A stretch of 64,000 nucleotides of DNA, taken from contig JAUIKM010000001.1 in NCBI GenBank assembly GCA_030430495.1, forward strand, positions 62,001-126,000, read 5' to 3'. The notes beneath the pieces were generated by a model. It searched no databases, was not told the DNA's origin, and saw nothing but the letters and a program-made list of their open reading frames with translations. Shown one piece after another: positions 16,534-31,500 of the stretch. A program made the position numbers and the translations under genes. The DNA is from a bacterium (GTDB lineage Bacteria > Bacteroidota > Ignavibacteria > Kapaibacteriales > UBA7675). Each line of letters begins with the position of its first letter. Position 1 is the stretch's first letter.

Positions 16534-19500
16534 ATGCAACGATTCGTTGGCAAGGGCTGCGCTGTGCGTCGCCTGTCCGGCTGTTTTTTGGCGTGTATTG
16601 TATTTCTTTGTTCTGCAGTAGCGTTGCGTTCTGCAACCTACAACGTCACCAACCTGAACGACAATGGCGCCGGCTCGCTTCGGTCCGCCATCGCGTCCGC
16701 CAACGGAACGGCGGCGGACGACATTGTCCAGATAACGGTCGATGGAACAATCAACATTACCTCCGGGGCGATCAGTATCGCCGCGGCGGGCGGCGGACTG
16801 ACGATCAGCACCACGGCGTCCGCACCTGTGATCATCGACGGGAGTGGACAGACCGGTTCGCGGCTGTTCACCATTGACTCCGGCATTCACGTTACGCTGG
16901 CCGATATTACCGTTCAGCAGTTTGAAGCCAATGCCGACGGCGGCGCCATCTTCTGCGACGAAAGCGATCTGACCATCTCGCGCTGCGAATTCATTGCTTG
17001 CACTTCGGCTACGAATCGCGGCGGCGCAATCTTCTTCGACGACTCCGGTTTCTCCGGCTCATTTACGCTGACACTGTCCGATTGTATTTTCAGGCGCTGT
17101 TATGCCGACAGCCAGGGCGGCGCGGTGCACGCCGATGCTTCGGGCGACGCATTGATTGCGACGAATTGCATTTTCGAGGAAAATACGGCCAACGTCAGTC
17201 AGGGCGGCGCTGTCAAATCCAACAACCAATCGCTCGATTTTACCGACTGTCTCTTTCTCAACAACACATCGCTGCAGAGCAACGGCGGGGCTATCGACAT
17301 TTCCGGCGCGCTTTCCTCATACACGCGCTGCCGTTTTGAGGGCAACACCTGCCAAAATACCGGCGGCGCGCTCATTCTCCTGTCCGACTACACGATCAAT
17401 GAATGTGTATTTGCCAACAACGGCAGCTTTGGATCAAGCGGAACTAATCGCGGAGGGGCGATTGACTCCTGGTCGAGCGCGGGCGCAACCATCGTCAATA
17501 CAACATTTCGGGACAACTATGTCTCGTCCGGCAGCGGCGATGGCGGCGCTATTTATTTGCAGGGAACGGGCGGCAACAGCGCCGACATTCAAAAATGTAC
17601 CTTCAGCGGCAATACCTGCGACGGCAGCGGCGGGGCGGTCTACCTCATCAACGGAACGCACCAGTTTGACAACTGTACCTTCAGCGGCAACCAGGCCGAA
17701 GCCAACGGCGGGGCCATCTACACCGCGGGCAGCGCCAATTTTGATGCCTGCACCTTTACCCTGAATGCCGCCGACGCCGACAATTCCGGCTCCGGCAACG
17801 GCGGAGGCATCTACCGGGCTTCCGGCACGGTTACAATCACGTCCTGCCTGGTCGACAACAACAAAGACCGCGGCGGCGAGCAGCCCGATGTCGGCGGTTC
17901 GGCCCTCAATTCCGGCGGCTACAACTTTGTCGGCAACGTGGGCACGTTCAACTTCAGCAACAACACTGACGGCGACGTCTACGGCGATCCAAACGGCACG
18001 ACGACGCCCAACGCAGGGGCAAGCGAAACCGGCAGCGACATCGACGCGGGCCTGGGGCCATTGTCGGATCACGGCGGCACGACCGCCACTCACATGCTGA
18101 ACCACAGCTCCGTCCTGGCGATCGGAGCCGGAACCAGCGTCTCGCTGCGCGATCAGAACGGCGTCCTGCGCGGCACGCCGCCGGAAATCGGTGCAACTGA
18201 AGCCGAGGACGCCACGCGCATTGCTTTTGATGAAATTACCTACGGCACGAGCGGATTTAACTTCGGTTTCTACGAAGTCGAGCCGGGTGAGACAATCGAT
18301 CTGCAGATCGCCTTTTTTGCCTCCGGCAGCACCACGGCCGTCGCTGCTTCTTCCGCCAAAACAGTCACGGTGAGCATGACGGGCGACGCGACGATTGCCA
18401 GTGTTTCGGCGGGCGTCAATCTCGTAAGCGCCACGCAGTTTAACTTTACCATGCCGGCCAACGTCACTTCCACTTCAATCCAGATTTTGTTTAGTCGTGC
18501 AGATTTCGGCACAACCACGATCAGTCTGAGCGCCGCGGCGTCGGGACTCTCCGCGTCCACGGCCAACGCGTTTGTTCGCGGAAAACGCTTCGACTCACAG
18601 GGTTTCGTGGGTTCGGAAGTTAAAATCAGCGCACTGTCCGGCGGCCTGACGAGTGTTAACGGCAATGACAATTTCGGCGAGCAGATCGCTTATCTGGGCG
18701 ACCTTGACGGCGACGGAGTCGGCGATATAGCCGTCGGCGCGCCTTTGCGCTCGCCGGATGGATCCGTCTTCGTCCTGATGCTCAATCAGGATGGAACGGT
18801 CAAAAGCCAGGTCGAGTGGAACAGCGCCGGCGCGGGCGGATTCAACGGCGATCTGGATAACGCCGGCTCCACGAATACGCGCCTGGGAACCGGACTGACG
18901 GCCATCGGCGATCTGGACGGCGACGGCATACCCGATCTTGTCGTCGGCGCACGCTGCGACGGAGGCGAGCCCTTCAACGACTTCGGCGTGGGCGAGGACT
19001 GCCACGGCGCGATCTTCCTCTGTTTGTTAAACAGCGACGGAACCGTTAAACGCGCCCAAAAGATCGATCCGGACAGCGGCGATCTCGATGGTTTCAGCGA
19101 GTCGGTCGGCCAGGATGCATTCTTTGGCGAAGACGTCGCCGCCATCGGCGACCTCGACGGCAACGGCGTCGTAGACCTGGCCGTCGGCGCGCACTTTACA
19201 AGCGCTTCGTCCTTTGAAGGCAGCGTGTTTATTCTCTTGATGAAACGCGACGGCGCCGTCCTGCGCAAGGTGGAGCTGCGCAACAGTCAGAACGGCCTTG
19301 TCGATGAATTCACCATCTTCGACACCTTTGGTCGCAGCGTCGAAGCGATCGGCGATCTCGACGGCGACGGCGTGCCCGATCTGGCAGCCGGCATTCCCGG
19401 CGACGACGACGTCAACAACTCGAGCGGCTCCATCATGATTCTGTTCATGAACGCCGACGGCACCGTTAAATCGCAGCAGAAAATCAGTAATCTGCAGGGC

Positions 19501-22500
19501 GACTTCCCCGGCACTTTGCCGGCCGACGCGCGATTCGGCGAAAGTATTGCCAACATGGGCGATCTCGACGGCGACGGCGTCGTCGACCTGGCTGTCGGCG
19601 CGTCTGAAGATGATGACGGCGACACAAATCGCGGCGCTGTTTACATTCTGCTGTTAAACAGCGACGGCACGGTTAAACACCAGCAAAAAATCAGCGATAC
19701 GCGCGGCGGATTTGCCACCGCCCTGGATAACAACGACCAGTTTGGTACATCCGTCGAATTCATCCCCGATCTGGACGGCGACGGCTACCCGCATCTGGCT
19801 GTCGGTGCGATGCAGGACGATGACGGCGGCAGTTCGGCTGGAGCGGTTTACATCCTGGAGCTGTCCGGCGCCGACAAATTGGCATTTTCAACTACCGCCA
19901 CCAATGCAGCCAATTTGTTTAACATAGGGCTAAGTCAGGTTTTGCCCGATGAGAACATGGAATTCACCATTGGTTTTTTTACGGGGACAACCGAGACACT
20001 TCAGGCGGTCAGCGCTACGACGCTGACAGTGCAAATCGTCGAAACCGGCGGCGCAACGTTTGCGAGCATTGCTCCATCCGCGAGCAGCGTCGATGATCGC
20101 ACCTTTACTGTTCCTGTTCCTGGCACCACATCACAATTGCGGGTCTCGGGCATCTCGCTGTCCTGGACCGGGACAAGTCATACGGACATTACGATAAGCG
20201 TGCAAAGCGGCGACTATTTATCGACGCTGCAGAGCGTTCGTGTCTTCCGCCCGCGGATATCCGCACTTGGAATTGTAAGCGATAAGAGTAAAATCAGTGC
20301 TTTATCCGGCAATTTCACCGGCGATATAACATCGACGTCCAGCCGGTTCGGGGCGGGTGTTGACTGCATTGGAGACGTCGACGGCGATGGAATTCAGGAT
20401 GCGGTTGTCGGTAGTATTAACATCTCCGGTCGCGGCGGGGTTTTCATCCTGTTCATGAACAGCGATGGAACAGTTCGCAGCCACAGTTCGATTGAATCGG
20501 GCACCGCCAACTTCACCACCTTGAGCGTCGGCGATGACTTTGGTGAAGGCGCTGCGGGCATCGGTGACCTCAACGGCGACGGCGTACCTGACATAGCCGT
20601 CGGTGCGTCGGAGGATGACTCCAGCCGCGGCGCTGTGTACATCATCTTCCTGCGGCGCGACGGATCCGTTAAATCCTACCAGAAATTCACGATTGCAACG
20701 GCCTCCACAAACTTCGGCATCGACGTCTGTCGCATCGGTGATCTTGACAGTGACGGCATCACTGAACTGGCTGTTGGAGCGGAAGCGGATGATGACGGCG
20801 GCTTTGAGCGCGGAGCGATCTGGATATTGTTCATGAACGCCGATGGATCAGTACGTACGACGCAAAAAATCTCGAATACTTCCGGCGGCAGTGTTGCCGG
20901 TCTTGACAGCGGGGATAATTTTGGCTCGTCCGTGGCCGAAGTCGGCGACGTTGACGGCGACGGTATTCCGGATGTTGCGGTCGGCGCGCCAAGCGACGAC
21001 GATGGCGGCGGCGGTTCAGGTGCGGTCTATGTCCTCTTCCTCAACAGCGATGGAACCTTTCATTCGCAGCAAAAAATCTCTGCATTCGAAGGCAATTTTG
21101 AGGGCTCCAGCGCTGCTTCCGGCATGGGACATGGCCTCGCGTCCGCAGGCGACATCGACGGCAACGGCGTCAACGATCTGATTGCCGGGGCCTTTACGGA
21201 CGATCTGGGTGGTAGCTCCAGTGGTTCCGCCTGGATCTTGCTGCTGGAAAACGACGGAACGGTTCTGGACGCATGGCGCATCGGCGACCAACTTAATGGC
21301 TTCGGAACGGGGCTGGACGCCGGCGATTTGTTCGGTTCAGGCGTTGGCTCGCTTGGAGACCTCGATGAAAACGGTCTGCCCGATTTCTTTGTAGGAGCCG
21401 TGGGGGACGACGATGGCAATGGCGATGCCGGTGCAGTCTGGCTCGTCAATCTGCGCCAGGCCGACGGGATTCTGGCCTTCAGCCATGACAACACGCGCAC
21501 GCCTTACGGTATCAACCACGGCAAATACGATCTGGAATCGGATGCGCCGATTGAAGTAAAATTCAGTTTTCTCGATGTCGACGGTACGGCGCTCAGCCTC
21601 CCTTCGAGCACCACGTTTACTCTCTCGATTGTCGAGAGCAGTCGTGCAACCTTCACTTCCGTTTCCGGCGGAACTCTGGTGGACGGCACAACCATTACCA
21701 TCTCGGCCGACACCGGTATTGACTCTACCTCACTAACGATCTCGTTTGCCTGGAATGAACTCGGTGCGACCTCCATCACGCTCAAACTGAGCGAAGAATT
21801 TTTCCTGTCCACCAGTCATACGGTTCGCATTCAGGGGCAGATGTTCAACGCCTACGGGCCGCTTTCCGGCGACGAACAAAAACTCGCTCAGAACTCCGGC
21901 AGCATGACCTTGCTGAGCGTCAGTGCGGCATTGGGTGCGGGGCTGGATTGGCTCGGCGATTTTGACGGCGACGGTATCGACGATCTGGTTGCAGGCGCAT
22001 CAAACTACGACACCCCCACAAATGGCGGCGCTGTATATATTCTGCGACTGAACGCCGACGGCACGGTGAAAAACAATACCCGCATCGCCAGCGGAGAAAG
22101 CGGCCTGCCCACGGCAGTCGGAACCAACCAACGATTTGGCAAATCAGTGGCGAATATCGGCGATCTTGACGGCGACGGCATAACCGACATTCTGGTCGGC
22201 GTGGACCACGGCGCCGCCAGCAGTGACGGGGAAGTGCGCGTGCTCCTCCTCAAATCAGACGGTACGGTCAAAGCCGAGCAAATAATCGAAGAAGGCGTCG
22301 GCGGTTTTACGGGAACACTTGACGGCACCGACCAATTTGGCTATGACGTCGCTTGCCTCGGCGACCTTGATGGTGACGATGTGACGGATGTTGCCGTTGC
22401 CGCGCGCAATGACGATGATGGCGCCGGAAATAAAGGGGCAGTCTGGATACTGTTCCTGAATCGCGACGGAACTGTCAAGTCGCACCAGAAAATCAGCGAC

Positions 22501-25500
22501 ACTCAGGGTGGATTTGCAGGAACGCTCGACGGTTCCGATCAATTTGGTTCCTCGGTTGCCAATCTGGGCGACGTGAACGGCGATGGAATTACCGACATCG
22601 CGGTCGGTTCCCCCGGGGATGACGACGGAGCAAGTGGAGCGGGAGCGGTGTGGGTTCTATTTCTTAATGCAGATGGAACCGTGAGCAGCCACCAGAAAAT
22701 CTCAAGTACGGCCGGCAATTTCAGCGGCGTGATTGGCAGCAACTCGAGTCTTGGCTCGGGCATTTCACGCCTTGGCGATCTCAACGGCGACGGCACGCCC
22801 GACCTGGCGGCGGGAGCCGATTTTGACGATGTTGGCGGAACGGCGACTGGTTCGGTTTTTATTCTCCTGCTTAAACCCGACGGCACTGTTAAAAACACCG
22901 TCACAATCAACGAACTGGAAGGCAATTTCGGCGGCAGCCTGGCCTTTCTCGATCAGTTCGGCTCCAAAATGACGCCGCTGGGCGATCTGGACGGTGACGG
23001 CTTGCTCAATTTTGCGATCGGCGCTCAGGGTGACGATGAGGGCGGCAGCAATCGCGGCGCGATCTGGATTGTCGAATTTGCGGCTACGCCCGATCTTGCG
23101 TTTTCACAAGAAAATGCCGACCGCCTGAACGGATTTAACCTTGGAGACTACAATGTCAACCCGGATGAAGAGATAACAGTTGATCTGGGGTTGTTTAACG
23201 GGCTTTCCGGTTCGCCTGACGCTCCATCCACCGAATCCACCGTCACAATTGAAATCGTCGAATCGAACAGTGTGACCTTTGCCGGTGTCACAACCGGTGG
23301 TGTACTTGTGTCACCGACAAGTCTCACATGGACATTTGATGCCAGTTCGTCCGCCACCCGATTGAGTTTCAGTTTTGCCTGGACGGGCACAGCGCACACG
23401 AGCATAACGCTGCTGGCAAAAGGCGATGTGGTCAATTCGACGAGTCTCAGCGTTCAGGTGTTACGGGATCGATTGCGCAGCGACGGACTCGTGGCGTTTA
23501 AACAAAAGATTTCCCAACTGGAAGGCAACTTCGGAAATCATCTGGATGACAACGGGCATTTCGGCGTTGGGGCTTCCATGGTCGGCGACATTAACGGCGA
23601 CGGCATTTCCGATCTGATTGGCGGCGCGCCGCTCAACAGCCGTGAAAAAAGATTCCAGGGGGCGGTCTACGTCAGTTTCATGAGCACCAACGGCACGGTG
23701 CAGTCCACGCGCAAGCTGTCGTCGACTACGGGCGTCACCTCGGTCCTGGAAGCGGGCGCGCAGTTTGGCGCGTCGATCAGCCCCGTGGGCGATATGAACG
23801 GGGACGGAGTGCCGGATGCCGCCATCGGCATGTATCGCGGCGGATCGCCTTCAACAGGATCTGTCTCCATTGTCTTTTTTGATCGTTTGGGGGGAATCAA
23901 GTCGCTTCAGCATATCAGCAGCACGTCCGGCAATTTCACTGGAACGCTTGATCCGGCGGACGGTTTCGGGTCCGACATCGCTCCGCTTGGCGACCTTGAC
24001 GGCGATGGAATTGTAGACCTTGCCGTTGGGGCTACTCTGGATGATGACGGTGCAAATGCCGCCGGCGCTGTCTGGATTCTGTTTATGAATTCGGATGGCT
24101 CGGTGCGCACGCAACAGAAAATTTCCGCCATTGAAGGTGGCTCCGTTTCAGGCCTTGAAGCCGATGATCATTTCGGCTACTCACTCGGCGCATTGGACGA
24201 CATGAATGGCGACGGCATTTCCGAACTGGCCGTCGGCGCGCGGCAGGACGACGACGGCGGCGCAAACACCGGCGCTGTTTACATCCTGTTCCTCAACGCC
24301 GACGGAACATTTTCGGCGCAGCACAAAATCTCCGCAACGTCCGGCAATTTCAGTATCGGCCCCGCAGCCGGGTCGCAATTCGGTACCGGTCTGCAGTCGC
24401 CCGGCGACCTCGACGGCGATGGCATCGCCGATTTGATCGTGGGTGCGGAATCCGATGATGACGGCGGCTCAAATCGCGGAGCGCTGTGGGTGCTTTTCCT
24501 CAACAGTGATGCAACGGTGAAAACGGCCAGCAAGATTTCGTCAAGCTCCGGCGGTTTTGGTAGCGGATTGTCGGGCAGCGACTATTTTGGTCGCTCGGTG
24601 ACTGAATGTGTAGATCTGGACGGCGACGGTCTGCCCGAGATCATCTCCGGTGCCCGTCTCGACTCCGACGGCGGTCCTGCCCGCGGGGCCGTGTGGTTCA
24701 TGGAACTTACTGAAGGCGCGCAATCCCTGGCCTTCAGCACCACCGCCTCCAACCGACTTAACGGCTTCAACCTCGGTGTCTACGAAACGGCAAGTTTTAA
24801 CACGGTCGAAATTGATCTGGGGTATTTCGACTTCAGCGTCACGCCGACAACGAGGCTGATTCCTCCCGACGCTGTGACGACCATAACAATCGGAATAGTA
24901 AACAATCCCGGTGTGAGCTTTGCGGCGATTTCTTCAAATGCCTCTTTTGTTAACGCGACGACAATTACGACGACACTCTCCGAGGCGACGACGAGTTTAA
25001 GCGTCTCATTTGCCTGGAATGGCAGTGTGCATACAAGCATTACGCTGATTGCGGCGACGGCGGGCGTTGGCGAAACCAGTGTCAACATTCGCATTTTCAG
25101 GCCGCGTCTCTACGGCGACGGTACAATCCTTAGTGAACAGAAAGTCAGCAGTACTGCCGGCGGCTTCGGCACAGGCCTGACCGACAACGGCGCGTACGGC
25201 ATGAGCATTACGCCCATTGGTGATCTTGACCTCGACGGCATTACCGACCTGGCTGTGGGCCAGCCTAGCAATGACGACGATGGCAACGGTCGCGGCGCTC
25301 TCTGGATTCAATTTATGAATGCCGACGGCTCGGTGCGCGCCAAGCAGAAAATCAGCGACTCCGAGGGCAGTTTCAGTGCGACGCTCGACAACGACGACTT
25401 TGTCGGTATCGATATAGCGCATCTGGGCGACTTCAACGGCGACGGCGTCCCTGATATCGCGGTGGGGGCGTCAGGTGACGACGACGGCACGGGCAGCAAC

Positions 25501-28500
25501 AATGGCGCAGTTTACCTTTTGTATCTCAACCGCGACGGAACTGTTAAGTCGTATGCCAAGATTATCCGCGATCAGGATGGATTCACCGGTCCGTTTACGA
25601 CCGATGCCCAGCTTGGATCAACCGTCGAGGCAATTGGCGACCTTAACGGCGACGGCGTCATGGACCTGGCCGTTGGAGCCGACAGTGATGACGACGGCGG
25701 TACGGATCGCGGAGCCTTGTTTATTCTGTTTATGAATTCCGACGGCACGGTACGCAGCACGCAGAAAATATCCGACGGTACTGGCGGTTTTACGGGAACG
25801 TTAAATGACCATTCGCGTTTTGGTCGCGGATTGGCCGCCATGGGTGATCTGGACGGCGACGGCATCACCGAGTTGGCCGTCGGTGCGAACTGGGATTCCG
25901 AACACGCCGGCTTTGGCGGTGCAGTGTTTGTCCTCTTCCTCAATGCCGATGGGACGGTTAAAAACCAGACGAAGATTACAGAGGGCCAAAGCGGTTTTGA
26001 CGCCGCCATTGAAAGTGGCGACAACTTCGGCGGCGCGATTGATAGCGGTCAGGATATTAACGGCGACGGCATCAATGATTTAATCGTGGGCTGCGTGTTT
26101 GACGACGACGGCGGCAACAATCGCGGTGCCGGCTATCTGCTGTTTATGAATGCCGACGGTACCGTTAATAAATATCGCAAATACTCCTCGACCGCCGGTC
26201 AGTTTACCGGTCCTCTGGACAACGATGACCAGTTTGGCGTGGGCGCGTCTTTCCTGCCCGACCTCAACGCCGACGGTCTGCCGGAAATCGGCCTCGGTGC
26301 ACGTGCCGACGCCGACGGCGGGAATGCGCGCGGAGCGTACTACACGCTTTTTGTCGGCGGAGGGCAGACGTCCTTGGCTTTCAGCACGACGGCGTCCAAC
26401 CGATTGAATGGCTTTAACCTCGGGGTTTACGAAACGGCGTCCCGGAACAGCGTCACGATTGACCTTGGGCAGTTTGACTTCAGCCTGACGCCTACGACGG
26501 CGTTGACGACGCCTGACGCGGCGACGACCATAACTATTGGTCTGTTAAACAACTCAGGTGTGACCTTTGCATCGGTTTCCTTAAATGCGACTCTTGTTAA
26601 CGCGACAACAATTACGACGACGCTCTCAGAGGCCACGACGAGTTTAAGTATCTCCTTCGCCTATTCAGGCGAGGTGCACACAACAGTAACCCTGACCGCC
26701 GCTACCCAGAGCGTCAATGGAACCAGCACCGTCATACGAGTCTTCAGACCGCAATTGCCCAGCGATGGCGTTGTTGAATCGCATATCTTGATTAGTTCTA
26801 CCTCAGGTGGACTGACGTCGACCCTGGCTTCGGTCGGCAGATTTGGCTCCGCCGTCGAATTTCTGGGCGACGTCGATGGCGACGGCATTGATGACATTGC
26901 TGTCGGCGCATCAAACGATCCCGGTGGAGGAAGTGCGCGGGGGGCTGTCTTTATACTTTTCCTCAACGCCGATGGAACCGTCAAAGCCGAACAGAAGATC
27001 AGTTCAACGACGGGCAATATGACTGCGCTCGACGATAATGTGCAGTTTGGCTACGGTCTTGCCGCACTCGGAGATTTAAACGGCGACGGCATCCCGGATC
27101 TGGCAGTGGGCGCTCCTTACGATGACCCGCCCGGTGGCATTGTGCCTGGTGGTTCTGTCTATGTTTTGTTTCTCAAACGCGATGGTACGGTCAAGTCTGT
27201 TCAACAGATCGCTCGCAACATTGGCGGTTTTGACGGTGGACTGAATTCTACGCTCGCCGAATCACTTGGGATTGCACTGGATAATCTCGGCGACATCAAC
27301 GGCGACGGCATTACTGATTTACTCGTCGGTCAGACCGAGGGGCATGGCTATCCCGCCGTCTATGTATTCTTCATGAATCAGGACGGTACAATCAAAGCAT
27401 CGACGGAGATTTCCCCGGCGGCCGGTAATGTGTCCGGCGAGGTCGACGTCAATGACCAGTTTGGCCATGGCGTCGCCGCACTTGGCGACATCGACAACAA
27501 CGGGCTCATGAACATTGCTGTCGGAGATCCGTCCAAGTCCGGCGGCGGAGCGGTTTTTCTCTTCGACATCGACAAATCGGGTGCGCCGAGCAATGAAGTT
27601 GTTTTAAACGGTACATCAGGCAATTTCAGCGCTGTCGAGTTTGGCTTTGTCGGATTCGGCCTCAAGTCGCCGGGTGACCTGGATCAGGATGGCACGAACG
27701 ATTTGCTCGTCGGCTCCTGGGTTGAGCAAACCAATGGCGTCTCTTACGGAGCCGTTTGGCCATCCTTTATGAATTCCACGCCTGGCATCGCGTCGACCAT
27801 TAAGTTGTCGCGCGGCCTGAATGGTGTTGGCGACGTGCTGGTCTCGAATGGTCGATTTGCTGATGGCGTCGGTGGAATGCGCGATCTCGACGGCGACGGC
27901 AAACCTGAACTAATCGTCGGTGCTTCGGCGGGCGGCGTAAACTCCCAGGGCGAGGTGTTCCTGTTTACCCTGGCTCAGGGACAAAGCGCTCTGGCTTTCA
28001 GCACGACGGCGTCCAATCGACTTAACGGTTTTAATCTTGGGGTTTACGAAACGGCGACCTTAAACAGCGTCACAATTGACCTCGGACATTTTGACTTCAG
28101 TTTAACGCCGTCATCGACACTGACAACTCCCGACACCGCGACAACCATAACAATCGCCATAACGGACAATCCCGGCGTGACCTTTGCCACGATTTCCAGC
28201 AACGCCACTTTTGTTAACGCGACAACGATCACGTTACCGCTCACCGAGGCTGTGACGAGTTTAAGTGTCTCATTCGCCTGGAATGGCGACGTGCATACAA
28301 CGATCACGATCCGCGCTGCGACGGCGGGTGTGCAAAGTAGCTCGATCAGCTTTCGCGTTTTCAGGCCGCAAGTTTTAACAGACGGCAAAGTCAGCTCAAA
28401 AGTTAAAATCAGCGACATCGAAGGCAACTTTACCGCAGTATTAAATGACGACGACCGCCTCGGTACGGCAGTTGCCATTATCGGCGATGTCGACGGCGAC

Positions 28501-31500
28501 GGCATCAACGATCTGGCGGCCGGTTCTTCGGCCAATGACGAAGGTGGAAACGATCGCGGTGCGCTGTTTATTCTGTTCATGAACGCCGACGGAACTGTTG
28601 CCGACAATGTTAAAATTGCCTCCGGTTCGACCAATTTCACGACACTCAGCGACAATGACTTCTTCGGCGCAAGCGTTGCCGGCATCGGCGATTTCAACGG
28701 CGACGGCGTGCCCGATGTCGCCGTGGGAGCTATCACCGATAACGACGGCGGCGGAGGTCGCGGCGCTGTATATATGATCATGCTGCAACGCGACGGAAAT
28801 GTCAAGTCATACCAGAAAATCAGCAGTACGGTCGGCGGTTTCAGCGGCGTGTCGGTCGACGGCGCAAGTTTTGGCAGCGGGGTCAGCCCGCTTGGCGACC
28901 TCGATAGCGACGGCATTCCCGATCTGGCCGTCGGCGCGTCCGGATCCGACGACGGCGGCAACAGCGCCGGTTCGATCTGGATTCTGTTTTTGAACGCCGA
29001 CGGAACTGTTAAAAGCGATCAGAAGATTTCCGCCACCTCTGGCGGCAACGTCAGCGGACTGGAGGCGGACGATATTTTCGGCAAATCGCTGGCCAACATC
29101 GGCGATCTGGACGGCGACGGTGTTACAGATATCGCCGTGGGTGCGCGCCGCGACGACGACGGCCTGGCTGATGCGGGCGCAGTCTACATTCTCTTCCTGA
29201 ACAGCGACGGTACATTTAAGGCCCGCCAAAAAATTTCCCTGCTGGAAGGCGGCCTGCAGGATCCCGGCAACATGAATTCCTTCGGTCTGGCGGTCAGCGG
29301 ACCGGGCGACCTGGACGGCGACGGCGTTTTCGACCTGATTGTCGGCAATCCTCAGAACAACGCCAATCCAGGGCAGGCCGTTGTATTGTTCCTCAACAAC
29401 GACGGAACTGTTAAACGCCAGCAGGCTATCGGACAGAACACCGGCGGTTTCGGCAGCGGACTCGAAAGCGATGACGAATTTGGTTCGGCTCTTGCGGCGG
29501 TGGATGATCTGGACGGCGACGGCTACCCGGAGGCAATCATCGGCGCATGGCGCGACAACGACGGCGGTACGCGGCGCGGTGCGGTCTACATTGTTGAATT
29601 CGTCGAGGGTTCGCCTTCTCTTGCTTTCAGCACGACAGCTTCCAGCCGACTTAACGGTTTTAACCTCGGTGTCTACGAAACTGCGACCTTAAACACGGTC
29701 GAAATCGATCTGGGACATTTCGACTTCAGCGTCACGCCGACGACGGCGCTTACAACTCCCGATGCGGCGACGACCATAACAATCGGCATTGTCGACAATC
29801 CGGGCGTGACCTTCGCGACGATCTCCAGCAATGCCTCTTTTGTTGACGCGACAACAATCACGTTGCCGCTCACCGAGGCGACGACGAGTTTAAGCGTTTC
29901 ATTCGCCTGGAACGGCGACGTGCATACCAATGTCACCTTACATGCGGCAATCGAAGGTGTTGAAGAAACAAGTCTCAATGTGCGCATTCGTCGAACCCGT
30001 TTGTATAGTCGCGGGCGCATTGCTTCCTATCAAAAAATTTCCGCGCTCAGCGGCGGGTTTAACGGAACGCTGGAGGCCGATGACAACTTCGGGCTCGGCG
30101 CGTCACTTGCCGGCGATGTGGACGGCGATGGATTCAACGACATCGTTGTGGGAGCCTGGGCCGATGATGACGGCGGCCAGAACTGCGGCGCGGCCTACAT
30201 TCTGTTTCTGAACGCCGACGGCACTGTTAAAAACGAGCAGAAAATTTCCAATTCCTCCGGCGGATTAGTGTCGGTTCTTATCACCAATGACTTTTTCGGC
30301 CATGGCGTTGCAGGCATCGGCGATCTCAACGGCGACGGCATTCCCGATATTGCTGTTACGGCGTTCGGCGACAACGACGGCAGCGTGGACAACGGTGCGC
30401 TCTACATTCTGTTCCTCAATCGCGATGGAACTGTTAAGGCAGAGCAAAAACTGAGTGCGACGGCCGGCGGACTCGGAGCGCCCGACTACAGCTCATCCGT
30501 TTTTGGCGTCGATGTAGACGCGGCCGGCGACATCAACGGCGACGGCGTTGTCGATCTGATAGTCGGCGCTAATCTGGACGATGACGGCGGCACGCGGCGC
30601 GGCGCGGTTTACATTCTGTTCATGCGTCCCGACGGCACCGTTATCAGCCGCAGTAAAATTTCCGCCACGGAGGGCGGATTAACCGGGCCGCTTGAAAATC
30701 AGGATTTGTTTGGTTTTGACGTTGCCGGTATGGGCGATCTTGATGGCGACGGCATTCCCGATATTGCCGTCGGGGTCGAAGGGGACGACGATGGAAGTCA
30801 GAACGCCGGCGCGATTTTTCTCATTTACTTAAACAACGACGGCAGCGTCAAGAACGAACAGAAAGTTTCGCTGACTTCCGCCGGGTTTACCGCGGCGCTC
30901 GAAGCCGATGATAACTTTGGCAAGTCGATTTCTCTCATCGAAGACCTTGACGGCGACGGCATCAACGACGTGCTGGTGGGAGCCGACCACGACGATGACG
31001 CCGGAGCGGATCGCGGTGCGGCCTATATTCTGTTTCTGAACGGCGACGGCACGGTGCGGGGTCACACGAAAATCAGCCAGACCGCCGGCGGTTTTGATGC
31101 CGTGCTGTACAACAACGGCTTTTTTGGAAAATCTTCCGCCGTACTGCCCGACATAGATCAGGACGGCATGCCGGAATTCCTTATTGCCGCTACGGAAGAC
31201 GATGACGGCGCGAATCAAGCCGGCGCGGTATTTATTCTCAAACCCGTCGTCGGTTCCGCTTCAATCGCCTTCAGCACAACCGCTTCCAACAGACTTAACG
31301 GTTTTAACCTGGGCGTATACGATGTTAACACCCGGCAGTCTGTCACGATCGACCTGGGACACTTTGGCTTCAGTGTTACACCGACGACGGCGCTCTCGAC
31401 GCCCAACACGCCGACAAGCCTAAGCATATCCATAACGGACAATCCGGGCGTGACCTTCGCGACGATCTCCAGCAATGCCACTTTTGTTAACGCGACAACG

